Below, piece by piece: positions 1 to 10,402 of a stretch of DNA of 64,000 nt; the stretch's first letter is position 1; each line of letters starts with the position of its first letter. The position numbers and the translations under genes are program-made. A model generated the notes under the pieces. It saw only the letters and a program-made list of their open reading frames with translations, searched no databases and was not told the origin of the DNA. The stretch is from Draconibacterium mangrovi_A (GTDB lineage: Bacteria; Bacteroidota; Bacteroidia; Bacteroidales; Prolixibacteraceae): NCBI RefSeq assembly GCF_037646455.1, contig NZ_JBBIXN010000008.1, positions 62,001 to 126,000 of the forward strand, read 5' to 3'.

Positions 1-621
1 AGCGGCAAAACGGTTGGGGTAACCAAAAACCTTGTCGGTTCCCAACTCATCCTTAATGGCTTGCAATTCTGTTTCGCAGAAATTGAAAATTTCCTGAGCC
101 GATTTTTGTTCAGGCAAATAACCTGCTTCCACATCCTGGGTCGTTTCCAGGGGTACATTACGGAATGCATCAAGCAGCACATAATAGTTAAGGGCACGCA
201 TAAAACGCATTTGTGCTTGTTCCTGACCTGTTTCAGGCAGTACATCAAGCGTTTTATTGGCATATCCAATTCCAACATAAGCGTAGTACCATAGTGGATC
301 GATATGGCCCTGAGTTTCATTCCAGGCATGCTTGTGCATCGGTATGTACAGGTCTCCCCATCCAATTCCAAGACGTTTTGGAGTCATGTAAGTATCTGCA
401 CACTCTTCATTTACATCAAAATAACCGTTCCACCCCCAATACAGGAATCGGAACTGGGCATAAACCTCACCCATCATGTATCCCAAAATCTCGGGATCGT
501 TTACATCAATAGTTGAGTCCGTCAGACCGGAGTACATTGTTTCGTCCAGGTCGGTACATGCTCCGAACAACAACATGGTTGTTACAGCAAGACTAAGTAT
601 AGAGTTTTTAATGAATTTCAT
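1..621 (-). CDS. SusD/RagB-family outer-membrane lipoprotein (partial, N-terminal 207 aa)
   Basis: This is the N-terminal part of a SusD-like glycan-binding lipoprotein, the surface partner of the SusC channel encoded just upstream. The start ATG at 621 gives a lipoprotein signal with a hydrophobic stretch ending LLFGAC, so the Cys would be lipidated and the protein placed on the outer membrane. After it come SusD-like sequences: DLDETMYSGLTDSTI, then MRFMRALNYYVLLDAFRNVPL, the helical TPR-type segment seen in the family. The frame is open to base 1, so the rest of the protein (family members are about 500-650 aa) lies outside the window. It starts 12 bp after the SusC stop and is surely cotranscribed with it. 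The target glycan cannot be told from this fragment. Confidence 0.93.
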   Translation of the reverse strand, partial: MKFIKNSILSLAVTTMLLFGACTDLDETMYSGLTDSTIDVNDPEILGYMMGEVYAQFRFLYWGWNGYFDVNEECADTYMTPKRLGIGWGDLYIPMHKHAWNETQGHIDPLWYYAYVGIGYANKTLDVLPETGQEQAQMRFMRALNYYVLLDAFRNVPLETTQDVEAGYLPEQKSAQEIFNFCETELQAIKDELGTDKVFGYPNRFAA

Positions 622-633
622 AATCCTCAAATT

Positions 634-3600
634 TTAAAAGTTAACAGAAAGTCCAAACGTGTATGAACGAATCGTTGGATACTTATCGCGGTCGTCGATA
701 CCCGGTGCCAGGAAGTAGTTTGATACTTCAGGATCCAGACCGGAGTAACCAGTAATACAGAAGAGGTTCTGTCCACTTACATAGAAACGCATATTTTTAA
801 TGTATTTCTCGAAGTTGCCCGAAATTGGTACGGTGTACCCCAGTGTTGCGTTAGTCAGCTTCACAAAATCGCCATTTTCGATATGATCGCTCCAAACACC
901 CTGCGGCATCGATCCCGACAAACGGACCATCATTTGCTCGCCGGTAGCTTCGTCAATAACCGGAGCACCTGATGCGTCAATCGCTGGATGCAGGTCACCG
1001 GCAGTTTTCAGACGGTTATAGGCAATTGAATTGTTTTCGTAGAAACTGCGCTGAACATTTAATATTTTGTAGCCAAACTGGCCGGTAAACATCAGGCTCA
1101 AATCAAAATTATTATAGCGGAAGGTATTGTTCCACCCTGCATAAACCTTTGGAAGTCCGTTTCCTACACGCTGACGGTTAGGTTCCAGGTTGTAACTGGT
1201 ATCAAATTCTTTGTACGACCATGTATCTGTTGCATCGTCGTATACTTCTACCCAAACAAATCCGTCTTTGCTTACACCTCGCGATTTCAATACCCAGAAA
1301 TCACCCAAACGGTGACCAACTTCCATGGCGTGAGTTGGTACAGAGATAGGATCGCTTACACCACCAACTTGCCTGAAGTTATCGGTTTCGTAAAGATCGT
1401 TTGATAAGGTAAGCAGTTTGTTCGCATTGTGTGATAAGGTTAAGGTCGATTCCCATTCGAAGTTTCCGGTTTTTACCGGAGATCCGGAAACCATTACTTC
1501 AATACCCTTGTTTTCCATTTCGCCAACGTTAGCGAGTGTGTTTCCGTACATGTTTGGTGGAACCGGAACGGCATAGTTATACAAAAGATCGGAAGTTTTT
1601 TTGGAATAAAGATCAATGGCTCCACTCAAACGTGAGTTAAATAAGGTATAGTCAATTCCAACATTAATCTCGCTGGTTGTTTCCCATTTCAGGTTGGGGT
1701 TTGGATTCTGCGCCACCCTTAACGATGGCTCCCATTTACCGTCCTGGCTCAGATGTTTTCCGTAAGCATCGTAATCAAATGTTGTTAACGATTGGTAGGA
1801 ACCTGTCGGAATAACACCGGTAACACCATAACCTGCGCGCAACTTCAAATTATCGATCCAGGTAGTGGTATTCATAAATTCTTCGTTGCTGATGGTCCAT
1901 CCCAACGAAACTGATGGGAAAGTACCCCACTTGTAATTCTCACCAAATTTTGAAGATCCCTCGCGGCGCACACTTACCATGGCATTAAAGCGGTTATCGT
2001 AACCATATGAAGCACGACCAAAGAAACCAATAAGTTTATCATCACCTTTATAAGATCCCATACTTGCCGTATGGTCTTCATCAGTAAGATACAATCCCTG
2101 AGCAAGGTTATTGTACAAATACGACTCTGAGGGGAATTCGGAGTTTCCTGCACTAAAATTATCATTTACATTATACAAGTAACTGTAACCTACCAATGCT
2201 GTTACCCTGCTTCTTTCAATCGTAAAATTGTATTTCGAAGTCAGTTCCAGGTTGTCGCTTTTGCTGTTGCTCGAATATTTCGAAGCACTACCTCTGACCT
2301 TTGGAATCGTACGAAACTGATCTTCCGGATCAACTACACTTTGTGAATAGTGTTTGCTGGTGTAGTAATTTTGCGATGTATTGCTGATCTCTTTGCGAGA
2401 TAACATCAGGTTGGTTTGCCATCCTTTAATTGGCTCTAATGTGATATTACCGATTACACGGGCGTATTTTGAACGGTAATCACCAATTTGCTCGTCCTGA
2501 ATTTCGCGTGGGTTATAATACTGAAAACGGTTAAATTCTTCGTAATAAGCTCCATCTTCGTGATACACAGGTGATGAAGGATTGTGTATAAGCGCCTGAC
2601 GATACACGTAATTGTTGTTGTTATTTGTATTCTGATTGGTTGAATACAACACATTCAGATTCAGTTTAACGATATCGTTTAATGCATACTGACTAAAATC
2701 GAGTTGTGCTTTCAGGTTCTCCCTGTCGCTTTTACGCATAATTCCTTCTTCGTCGGAATAAGTAACGTTGGCTGAATAGGACGATTTCTGAGAACCGCCT
2801 TCGAAACTCAGCGAGTGGTTTTGCGTGTAACCGGCTTCGCGTGTTACTGCAGCTAACCAGTCGGTGTCGTAACCTTCGTAATCAAAATTAGTTAAACCGT
2901 AGATCACATCGTGTGTGTCCATAAATTCGGCTGTTTTGTACCAGTCCGACAATGATGCGTAAGCAGAATACGTAGCGTTTGAATACGAACCGCGTTGTCC
3001 TGATTTAGTAGTGATAAGGATAACGCCGTTGGCACCACGTGTACCGTAAATGGCAGCTGCTGAAGCGTCTTTCAGTACATCGATCGACTCGATATTTTCG
3101 GGAGCCACAGTTGTTAACGAACCTTCGATACCGTCAACCAGTACCAGTGGTTCAACACTTCCATAAATTGTGGTGATACCACGCAGCATGATGCTTGAAG
3201 TTGCATTCGGGTCACCCGATGCTTTGGTGATGCTTAACCCGGCAATTTTACCTTTTACCAGTTCGGCCGCATCGTTGATTTTACCAACACTAAAATCTTC
3301 CGATTTAACACTGGCAATCGCACTGGTTACATCGCCTTTTCGCTGGGTACCGTAACCAATGGCAACCACTTCATCGATACCGATGGTTGCAACTTCCATA
3401 GTAACGTCAATAGTAGTTTGGTCTGCCACCTCAATTTCCTGGGTGGTGAAACCAATGTAAGAGAACTGTAAAGCGCCGCCGGCATCGACACTGATGGCAT
3501 ATTTACCATCCATATCGGTAGTGGTACCAGTTATTGTACCTACCACCATTACCGTAACGCCTGGTAAAGTTACTCCTTGTTCGTCATAAACAGTTCCGGT

Positions 3601-3696
3601 AATTCTTTTACTTTGACCGAATACTGTAAACGGAACGATAAGGAGAAACAAAACATAGCAAAACATTTGTGTTTTTCTTGATTGAATAGATTTCAT
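634..3696 (-). CDS. SusC/RagA-family TonB-linked outer-membrane receptor
   Basis: A 1020-residue TonB-dependent transporter that would import oligosaccharides across the outer membrane with the SusD lipoprotein encoded next to it. A signal peptide (residues 1-28, ending VFGQ) is followed by a carboxypeptidase-D-like regulatory domain (about 30-105, GTVYDEQGVTLPGVTV). A TonB-box-like VVAIGYGTQ precedes the plug (about 110-225, with VLKDASAAAIYGTRGANGVI, the SusC signature). The rest is the 22-strand barrel, ending in the aromatic-rich terminus FGLSVNF that BAM recognises. Length is normal for the family. It heads the SusCD pair and is preceded by a 444-bp gap, so it probably has its own promoter. 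The nearby hybrid two-component regulator is the likely activator. The substrate is not visible from sequence. Confidence 0.96.
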   Translation of the reverse strand: MKSIQSRKTQMFCYVLFLLIVPFTVFGQSKRITGTVYDEQGVTLPGVTVMVVGTITGTTTDMDGKYAISVDAGGALQFSYIGFTTQEIEVADQTTIDVTMEVATIGIDEVVAIGYGTQRKGDVTSAIASVKSEDFSVGKINDAAELVKGKIAGLSITKASGDPNATSSIMLRGITTIYGSVEPLVLVDGIEGSLTTVAPENIESIDVLKDASAAAIYGTRGANGVILITTKSGQRGSYSNATYSAYASLSDWYKTAEFMDTHDVIYGLTNFDYEGYDTDWLAAVTREAGYTQNHSLSFEGGSQKSSYSANVTYSDEEGIMRKSDRENLKAQLDFSQYALNDIVKLNLNVLYSTNQNTNNNNNYVYRQALIHNPSSPVYHEDGAYYEEFNRFQYYNPREIQDEQIGDYRSKYARVIGNITLEPIKGWQTNLMLSRKEISNTSQNYYTSKHYSQSVVDPEDQFRTIPKVRGSASKYSSNSKSDNLELTSKYNFTIERSRVTALVGYSYLYNVNDNFSAGNSEFPSESYLYNNLAQGLYLTDEDHTASMGSYKGDDKLIGFFGRASYGYDNRFNAMVSVRREGSSKFGENYKWGTFPSVSLGWTISNEEFMNTTTWIDNLKLRAGYGVTGVIPTGSYQSLTTFDYDAYGKHLSQDGKWEPSLRVAQNPNPNLKWETTSEINVGIDYTLFNSRLSGAIDLYSKKTSDLLYNYAVPVPPNMYGNTLANVGEMENKGIEVMVSGSPVKTGNFEWESTLTLSHNANKLLTLSNDLYETDNFRQVGGVSDPISVPTHAMEVGHRLGDFWVLKSRGVSKDGFVWVEVYDDATDTWSYKEFDTSYNLEPNRQRVGNGLPKVYAGWNNTFRYNNFDLSLMFTGQFGYKILNVQRSFYENNSIAYNRLKTAGDLHPAIDASGAPVIDEATGEQMMVRLSGSMPQGVWSDHIENGDFVKLTNATLGYTVPISGNFEKYIKNMRFYVSGQNLFCITGYSGLDPEVSNYFLAPGIDDRDKYPTIRSYTFGLSVNF

Positions 3697-4140
3697 TTCA
3701 CATCGTTTTTAATTTAGTAACTGTTACTGTCAGGTTAATTATGACTTTCTTGACAGATGGTGATTTTCATTTTTCTTTCTGGGATATTACCCGGGTAGCT
3801 GAAGGCTACCGTGATAGATTCTGTGGAGATTTGGAAGTACTAGTTTTCTGTTACGTTTCTTTCATATGCACTAATTTTAGTCAGGTTATTCGTATAAAAT
3901 TGAATTTGAATTGATGATCTTTATCTTCCTTAAGTTTACTCAGAGCAAGTAATTGCAATTTCACAAAACTTACGATAACGGATGTTCAAAAAACTTATAC
4001 GAATGTCAAGGTGTTCGTTGGATATCAGTATTTTAGACATATTCTAAACGAACATGCAAAGTACATTCCCTTATCTAACAGAGAATTACCTAGTTTGAAT
4101 ACAGCAATTGCACAAAGTGCAATACCGTTTACCTGAATAA
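3697..4140. other. 444-bp gap between the sensor-regulator gene and susC
   Basis: No credible gene is seen. Both flanking genes are on the minus strand, so this gap must carry the susCD promoter and probably the binding site of the hybrid regulator. I found no perfect CAAAnnTA (-7 box on the minus strand). A short hairpin, GGTAGC-5 nt-GCTACC, lies at 3794-3810, next to the palindrome ACCCGGGT. Confidence 0.5.
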
Positions 4141-7100
4141 CTAGTGACTAAAATATTCCTTGGGTGAAACCCCAAAATATTCTTTAAACCTTCGGCTAAA
4201 ATAAGCCGGGCTCGAGAATCCTGTTCTGAAAGCTGCCTCCGAGATGTTGCATTTTCCGTCGGCAATAAGTTTTACTGCCTCCTTTAAACGAATAGAACGA
4301 ATGTATTCGGTAGCCGAGCAGTCAGTAAGTTTTTTTAGTTTGGTATGCAGCAACGATCGACTGATTCCAACCTCCTTAACCAGGAAAGACACATCCAGTT
4401 TTTCGTGATCGATATTTTCCTGGATCAGTTTGGTTATTTTATGAATCAGATCTTTATCCGACTCAGAGAAGGCAATATCGGTCGGTAACATGTTCGCATC
4501 CGATTTAAAACGCTGAATCAGGTTTTTGCGGGTGTTCAGGATGTTCTGAATCTGCTTTTGCAAAATGTGCGGCAAAAACGGCTTTTCGATGTAATAATCG
4601 GCTCCACTCTGCAAACCCTCGTATTCGTTTTCCTGACCACTTTTTGCGGTTAAAAGAACTATCGGGATGTGCGAAGTATTGATTTCGTTCTTTAACTTTC
4701 GGGTCAGTTCAAAGCCATCTATTCCGGGCATCATCACGTCGCTGATAATAAGATCGGGTGTGGTTTTTGTGAGAATTTCGAGCGCCTTATCACCGTCGAG
4801 TGCGGTGAGCACTTTATATTCTTCTGAAAGTGTTTCTGAAATAAAATCAAGCAACTCACGGTTGTCGTCAACCACTAGAACTATCGGCTGCTTGCTCAAT
4901 CGTTCCCCCTCATTATTGAAGAGCGGATAAAACCTGGTGTCTTCCACCGGATCGAGATGCGGCAAATACTGGCCATCGCCAAGCACGAGTTCTTTATCCT
5001 TATAATCGTTGCGTGAAACCGGAATTGAAACCGTAAATACCGATCCTTTGCCTGGCTTGCTCTCGGCCTTTATTGTTCCTTTGTGCAGTTTAACGAGGCT
5101 TTTTACAAAGGCCAACCCAATTCCCGATCCCGTATTACTGCTGGTTTCGGAAGTATCGGCACTGTAAAACCTGTCGAATATTTTATTAAGTTTCGATTGT
5201 TCGATGCCAATTCCGGTATCGGAGATTTTGGTTACAAATGTTTTTTTGTTGCCTGAATCGTCGGTAATCAGTTCGGTCCTCACTTTAACCGAACCACCTT
5301 TGGGAGTGAACTTGAGTGCATTCGATAAAATATTTACAAAAATGTACTCATATTTTCGGCAATCCAGCCAGATTGATTCCTCCATATTTATTTTTTCGAA
5401 CTCCAGATCAACCTCCTTTAATCCTGCCGATTCAGAAAACGATTCTTCAATGTCTTCCAGGAAGTGCGTAAGATTCTGGTGGCTCACCTGCAATTTTTCT
5501 TTACCGCTTTCAATTTTTCTGAATTCGAGCAACTGGTTGATCAGGCCCAACAAACGCTGGGCATTGCTTTTAATGCCCCGCATTTTTTTACTTAGTGCCG
5601 GAGTTAGTTTTTCCTCCTGCATAATTCGTGCAATTGGACCTAAAATCAGGGTTAACGGTGTGCGCAGCTCGTGTGAAATGTTGGTAAAAAACTCGAGCTT
5701 AAAATTATTTATTTCGTTGAGGTATTCCTTTTCACGTCGTTCCATCTCAGCCAGAGCTTTTGATTTCTGAATACGGGTGGATACCATAAATAAGGTGAAC
5801 AACAGCAGAAGGACCAGAATAAAATAAATCAGAAAACCCCATTTTGACAACCAAAACGGCGGCTCGATGACGATCTTAACGGTTTTGAAATCATCTCCCC
5901 ATTGGGTATTGTCGATGGAGGCTTTTACGTGAAAATAATACTCTCCCGGACTCAGGTTGGTATAAGTGGCGAAATCGCGCGTGCCTACATAGTTCCAGCC
6001 TTCTTCAAAATTTTCGAGGTAATAGGCGTACTGGCAATTTCCCCTGTTCTGAAAATACAAGCCCGAATACTCAATGGTAAAAACATTTTGCTTGTATTTA
6101 AACTTTACTTCCGGGTTGACGTTAAGCGATTGTTTGAGTGCTGATTTTTCGCCGGGAACAAGCGGTTGATTAAAAAGTTGCATTCCCCTGAAAACCACTT
6201 CAAGCGACTTGTTCTCATTTTGATGCCTGTTCTCGTTGAACGAAACAAACCCGTTGTTACTTCCAAAATAAATATTGCCTTTTCGGTCTTTGTACGATGC
6301 TCTGTAATTAAATTGCTCGAAAGGAAGTCCCGATTCACGGTTGTACCAAACCTGTTCGCCGGTTTCGGGTATTAAACGTACCAGTCCTTTATCTCCGCTT
6401 ACCCACAGCGCACCGTCTTTTCCTTCTTCCAGGCTAAATATCCACGAAAAAGGAAAACCGTTATTTTCGTTAAAATGGATCAGTGAATCGCTTTCGAAAT
6501 CATAGCCCCACAATCCTTGAAGACAGTCTCCCGCCCAGATTCTACCTTTCGAATCAGGTTTCACAAAATTAATGTTCTTCAGGTGAAGAAACTGATCAAA
6601 TTGGCCAAATCGATTCTGATTCTTGTCGTAATAATAAGTTCCCAAATACGATGAAAACCAGATCTTGTTTTTACCCTCATACATGTAATCCACCGGCATT
6701 CCGGCCAGGGTTTGTTCACTAACCCTCGTGATTTTGTCGTTTGCCGGATTATAAATTGCCACTCCCGACGAACTGGCAATAAAAATGGAATCGCCAACCA
6801 TCAACAGATTGTAAATGTCGTTGGAGGGAAGATCGGGATGATTTTCCTGGTTAATGTATCTAAACGATTTGGTTTTAAGGTTGTATACATTTATACCTCC
6901 TGTATATGTTGCAATCCAAAGCAGGTTCGGAGTTTCAAATAACAGGTCGTGCACATTGTTAAACGACAGTCCGTTTTCTTCGTTTATAACTTTGGTGATG
7001 GTTCCTGTTTCACCATCGATGCAGTTAACTCCCATGTCCTCCATCCCAATCCAAATGTTCCCGTTCTGGTTTTGGGTGATGCAGCTAACGGCGCTCCCGG

Positions 7101-8166
7101 TAATGTGATCTTTACTCGTACCTGTTTGCCAAACGTTAAAAAAACTGCTTGAACTACTCCACAGGTTGATTCCGCCGAAATAAGTTCCCAACCACATATT
7201 TCCTTGCCTGTCGCAAAAAATATCGTAGATAGGATTTGTATTCAGTCCCTCCGGGTTGTTGATGTCGTATTGATAATAATCGAACGATTCGGTGTAAGGC
7301 GACCAAACACAGAGACCATCTTCCGTTCCTATCCAAACCCTGTTTAACTGATCCTCGCTTATGGTATGTACCAAATTATGCAGCAACCTGTATTTAGCGT
7401 TTTGCTGAACCGAAAAACGTTGTGCTTTCCCGTGAGTCAGATTTATCCGATAGAGGCCATTCCCAGTTGTGCCCAACCAAAGATTTTTATTGTTATCGAG
7501 GTAGAAATGTTCCAGAGTAACTCCCTGCAAACCTTCAGGATACGCTATCTCGCGTTGTAGTTTTTGTTTCAAATCGAACACGATCAAAAGTCTGTCGGAA
7601 GTAAGTGCAACAAGAAAATCATCTTTTTCACTGACATTAATTATGTTGGTAGTATTGTCAATCTGCGAAAATGATACTTTCTCCTGAAAGCTTTGCAGCT
7701 CATTTTTCCCCGAACTCAGAAATTGAACATTACCATCGCCAAATATCCACAAGCCATCTTCCGAAGGAATAGCATTCAAAACAGTGTCCAAGGCGGCAAG
7801 CACCGGATCGAGTTCAAAACGCTCCAGTTTATAGTTAAATGAATAAAACTCATTCGTGGTAGACTGCGCAATGAGAACCGAATCCTGCGTTAAAAATATG
7901 TTCTTGCTCCAAATGTCGAAGGTATTCCCCTGGCCATCAACTGTCTTAAACGTTTCGAAATACTTGCCATCGAAACGACAAACAGAACTTCTGGTTGCTG
8001 CCCACATAAATCCGTACTGGTCCTGGCAAATACTTTTTATGTAGGATGAAGGAAGACCGTCTTCGTTGGTATATTGTACAAAGGTTAATCTTTCAGAATT
8101 GGCGTATCCCGAAGAATAGTGAAAGAAGAAAACGACGAGTAAAATCCACTTAAATGTTAACCTCAT
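4141..8166 (-). CDS. Hybrid two-component system sensor/AraC regulator (HTCS)
   Basis: A 1341-residue one-protein signalling system of the kind that controls polysaccharide utilisation loci in Bacteroidota. In order: signal peptide (1-22); periplasmic beta-propeller repeats (about 25-640, recurring W[ILM]G and LPSNDIYNL-type motifs); a Y_Y_Y domain (about 690-755); one membrane segment (about 774-795, FLIYFILVLLLLFTLFMV); HisKA with the phospho-His in ISHELRTPLT (near 831); HATPase with DTGIGI and GSGIGLAFVKSL; a receiver domain starting VVDDNRELL with phospho-acceptor Asp in LIISDVMMPG (near 1143); and a C-terminal AraC helix-turn-helix domain (about 1230-1341). The usual role is binding an oligosaccharide in the periplasm and activating the adjacent SusCD genes. 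It precedes susC on the same strand, separated by 444 bp. All key residues are present. Confidence 0.97.
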   Translation of the reverse strand: MRLTFKWILLVVFFFHYSSGYANSERLTFVQYTNEDGLPSSYIKSICQDQYGFMWAATRSSVCRFDGKYFETFKTVDGQGNTFDIWSKNIFLTQDSVLIAQSTTNEFYSFNYKLERFELDPVLAALDTVLNAIPSEDGLWIFGDGNVQFLSSGKNELQSFQEKVSFSQIDNTTNIINVSEKDDFLVALTSDRLLIVFDLKQKLQREIAYPEGLQGVTLEHFYLDNNKNLWLGTTGNGLYRINLTHGKAQRFSVQQNAKYRLLHNLVHTISEDQLNRVWIGTEDGLCVWSPYTESFDYYQYDINNPEGLNTNPIYDIFCDRQGNMWLGTYFGGINLWSSSSSFFNVWQTGTSKDHITGSAVSCITQNQNGNIWIGMEDMGVNCIDGETGTITKVINEENGLSFNNVHDLLFETPNLLWIATYTGGINVYNLKTKSFRYINQENHPDLPSNDIYNLLMVGDSIFIASSSGVAIYNPANDKITRVSEQTLAGMPVDYMYEGKNKIWFSSYLGTYYYDKNQNRFGQFDQFLHLKNINFVKPDSKGRIWAGDCLQGLWGYDFESDSLIHFNENNGFPFSWIFSLEEGKDGALWVSGDKGLVRLIPETGEQVWYNRESGLPFEQFNYRASYKDRKGNIYFGSNNGFVSFNENRHQNENKSLEVVFRGMQLFNQPLVPGEKSALKQSLNVNPEVKFKYKQNVFTIEYSGLYFQNRGNCQYAYYLENFEEGWNYVGTRDFATYTNLSPGEYYFHVKASIDNTQWGDDFKTVKIVIEPPFWLSKWGFLIYFILVLLLLFTLFMVSTRIQKSKALAEMERREKEYLNEINNFKLEFFTNISHELRTPLTLILGPIARIMQEEKLTPALSKKMRGIKSNAQRLLGLINQLLEFRKIESGKEKLQVSHQNLTHFLEDIEESFSESAGLKEVDLEFEKINMEESIWLDCRKYEYIFVNILSNALKFTPKGGSVKVRTELITDDSGNKKTFVTKISDTGIGIEQSKLNKIFDRFYSADTSETSSNTGSGIGLAFVKSLVKLHKGTIKAESKPGKGSVFTVSIPVSRNDYKDKELVLGDGQYLPHLDPVEDTRFYPLFNNEGERLSKQPIVLVVDDNRELLDFISETLSEEYKVLTALDGDKALEILTKTTPDLIISDVMMPGIDGFELTRKLKNEINTSHIPIVLLTAKSGQENEYEGLQSGADYYIEKPFLPHILQKQIQNILNTRKNLIQRFKSDANMLPTDIAFSESDKDLIHKITKLIQENIDHEKLDVSFLVKEVGISRSLLHTKLKKLTDCSATEYIRSIRLKEAVKLIADGKCNISEAAFRTGFSSPAYFSRRFKEYFGVSPKEYFSH

Positions 8167-8222
8167 TTAATATTCCGTTTAACTGTTTCGACCCGGCATC
8201 ATGTAAAACCTGCTTGTGCAAA

Positions 8223-8230
8223 CAAATATA
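8223..8230 (-). promoter_or_regulatory. Candidate -7 box for the HTCS gene
   Basis: On the minus strand this reads TATATTTG, a full match to the Bacteroidota -7 consensus TAnnTTTG, about 57 bases before the regulator's ATG. No convincing -33 TTTG is seen 19-21 bases further upstream, so the call is tentative. Confidence 0.35.
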
Positions 8231-8467
8231 TTCTTTTGAAATTAATATTTGCTATCTGAATAGAGGAACTGTCCGAGTCAATAACATTTAATTACCCCAG
8301 ACAAGCCGGATAATATCCGCAAAATATTTCAGATAATTGTCACTAAAAAGAATGAAAACTGTATGATTTGGGATTACCTTTTGCCCAAAAAACGAATTTT
8401 ATAATGAAGGAAGGACGTCGCAAACCCCGTCTTCCATTAAATCAAAAAACAACATCGATAAGGAAAT

Positions 8468-8492
8468 GACAGGGAGGTTTAACCTCCCTGTC
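8468..8492 (-). terminator. Terminator-like perfect hairpin after argS
   Basis: GACAGGGAGGTT (8468-8479) and AACCTCCCTGTC (8481-8492) form a perfect 12-bp inverted repeat around a single base. It starts just after the argS stop codon. A run of five T lies on the plus-strand side, while the minus-strand side has only a weak T-rich tail, so the hairpin may stop transcription best from the left. Confidence 0.65.
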
Positions 8493-8495
8493 TTT

Positions 8496-10286
8496 TTACA
8501 TGCGCTCGGGCATTTCTATTCCCAACAGGTTCATTCCGCTTTTTACTACTTTACCAACTGCCGAGGCAATTACCAGTCGGAAGTTCATTACAGCAGGATC
8601 ATCGACACCCAATATTGAATGATCGTGATAAAACTGGTTAAATTCTTTAACTAACTCATAACAATAGTTAGCAATGACAGCCGGACTGTAATTTTCGCCC
8701 GCCTCTTTAACCACTGCAGGATATAAGGATAAACGTTTTAGCAATTCTTTCTCCTTTTCCGAGACAGTTTCGATTTCAAGTTTGCTATCGATCGCAATTT
8801 GTTTGTCGGCTGCTTTGCGCAATACCGATTGGATACGGGCATAGGTGTATTGAATGAAAGGACCGGTATTCCCGTTAAAATCTATGGATTCTTCAGGATT
8901 GAACATCATATTTTTACGAGGATCAACTTTCAAAATGAAGTACTTCAAGGCCCCTAATGCAATCATTCTGAATGTTTTCTCGGCTTCTTCGCCCGAAAGT
9001 GATTCGAGTTTACCAAGTTCTTCCGACATTTTCCGGGCCACTTCCGTCATTTGATCCATCAGGTCGTCGGCATCAACAACGGTACCTTCCCTCGATTTCA
9101 TTTTCCCCGATGGCAGTTCGACCATTCCGTAAGAAAAATGATACAGGTCTTTTCCCCAGCTGAATCCCAATTTATCCAATAAAATGGCCAACACCTGGAA
9201 ATGGTAGTTCTGTTCATTCCCTACCACATACACCATTTTATCGATGGAGTAATCGTTAAAACGCATTTTTGCCGTACCAATATCCTGTGTCATGTATACC
9301 GAAGTGCCATCGCTGCGCAACAGGATTTTCTGATCCAATCCATCTGCACTCAAATCGGCCCAAACCGAGTTATCCTCTTTTTTATAAAAAACACCTTCAG
9401 CCAGTCCTCTTAGTACTTCTTCTTTTCCAACCAGATAAGTCTCCGATTCGTAGTAAATTTTATCGAAATCAACTCCCAGGTTTTTATAGGTTACATCAAA
9501 GCCTTCGTAAACCCAGCTGTTCATGGTTTTCCACAACTCAACGGTTTCGGGATCTTTAGCTTCCCATTTTCTTAACAATTCACGGGCAGCAACAATCGAC
9601 GGTGCCTTGTTTTCAGCTTCCTCTTTTGATAAACCTTTCTCCAACAGCTCGGCAATTTCAGCTTTATAATGTTTGTCGAACTCCACATAAAATTCGCCAA
9701 CCAGGTGGTCGCCTTTCATTCCCGAGCTTTCCGGAGTTTTTCCGTTTCCCCATTGCTGCCAGGCGTACATCGATTTGCAGATATGAATACCGCGGTCGTT
9801 TACGATATTGGTTTTTACTACTTTTTTCCCGTTGGCCTTTGCAATTTCAGCTATGGAATAACCAAGCAAATTGTTTCTGATGTGCCCCAGGTGCAAAGGT
9901 TTATTGGTGTTTGGCGATGAGTATTCCACCATTACTAATTCCGAGTTTTCTTCAGCAAGGGCAGTTCCAAATTTACCGTCGGTATACACTTCCGAAAGCG
10001 TATTGAGCCAATAATCCTTATTAATCACCAAATTCAGAAAACCTTTTATCACATTAAAAGCTTCAACAACATCAACATGTTCTTGCAGATAATTTCCGAT
10101 TTCCTCAGCAGTAATTTCCGGCGATTTCCGGGAGAGTCTCAGAAACGGAAAAACAACAAGTGTTACATCTCCGTCAAAGTCTTTCCGTGTGTTTTGAAGT
10201 TGCACCTGCAATGGATTCAATTCGGCATCGTATAATGCTTTTATGGCTTCTAAGACTGCTTCCTGTATAATGCTTTCAATTCTCAT
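8496..10286 (-). CDS. argS: Arginyl-tRNA synthetase
   Basis: A 596-residue class I aminoacyl-tRNA synthetase that charges tRNA-Arg in the cytoplasm. The N-terminal Arg-tRNA-synthetase additional domain (about 5-90) is followed by the catalytic Rossmann fold. The HIGH-type motif is HLGH in NKPLHLGHIRNN (about 131-141), preceded by SSPNTN. The KMSKS-type loop is KMKSREGTVV (near 393). The C-terminal DALR anticodon-binding domain holds FIQYTYARIQSVLRKA and ends GIEMPERM. Length is that of the family. It stands alone between a terminator on each side, with a TATATTTG -7 box close to its start. Nothing is unusual in it. Confidence 0.98.
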   Translation of the reverse strand: MRIESIIQEAVLEAIKALYDAELNPLQVQLQNTRKDFDGDVTLVVFPFLRLSRKSPEITAEEIGNYLQEHVDVVEAFNVIKGFLNLVINKDYWLNTLSEVYTDGKFGTALAEENSELVMVEYSSPNTNKPLHLGHIRNNLLGYSIAEIAKANGKKVVKTNIVNDRGIHICKSMYAWQQWGNGKTPESSGMKGDHLVGEFYVEFDKHYKAEIAELLEKGLSKEEAENKAPSIVAARELLRKWEAKDPETVELWKTMNSWVYEGFDVTYKNLGVDFDKIYYESETYLVGKEEVLRGLAEGVFYKKEDNSVWADLSADGLDQKILLRSDGTSVYMTQDIGTAKMRFNDYSIDKMVYVVGNEQNYHFQVLAILLDKLGFSWGKDLYHFSYGMVELPSGKMKSREGTVVDADDLMDQMTEVARKMSEELGKLESLSGEEAEKTFRMIALGALKYFILKVDPRKNMMFNPEESIDFNGNTGPFIQYTYARIQSVLRKAADKQIAIDSKLEIETVSEKEKELLKRLSLYPAVVKEAGENYSPAVIANYCYELVKEFNQFYHDHSILGVDDPAVMNFRLVIASAVGKVVKSGMNLLGIEMPERM

Positions 10287-10306
10287 ATCAACTCGGTTTT
10301 AGGCCG

Positions 10307-10314
10307 CAAATATA
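10307..10314 (-). promoter_or_regulatory. Candidate -7 box for argS
   Basis: TATATTTG on the minus strand matches TAnnTTTG about 20 bases before the argS ATG, implying a very short leader. No -33 element was found at the expected spacing. Confidence 0.4.
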
Positions 10315-10349
10315 ATACTTTACACCTTAAGAATTGGGTACATCAATCC

Positions 10350-10384
10350 ACAAAAAAAGCCCTGCCTTCCGACAGAGCTTTTTC
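10350..10384 (-). terminator. Rho-independent terminator of the OmpA-family gene
   Basis: On the minus strand AAGCTCTG and CAGGGCTT form a stem with one wobble pair around an 8-base loop, followed by a run of seven T. It lies about 20 bases after the stop of the OmpA-family gene. The A-run on the other side makes it roughly bidirectional. Confidence 0.75.
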
Positions 10385-10402
10385 CTGATTATTTTAATTA
10401 TA

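Larger units (their letters stand above)
8167..8495. other. 329-bp gap between argS and the HTCS gene
   Basis: No gene is recognised. The right part holds the argS terminator hairpin (8468-8492) and the left part the candidate -7 box of the HTCS gene. The middle is A/T-rich and unremarkable. Confidence 0.5.
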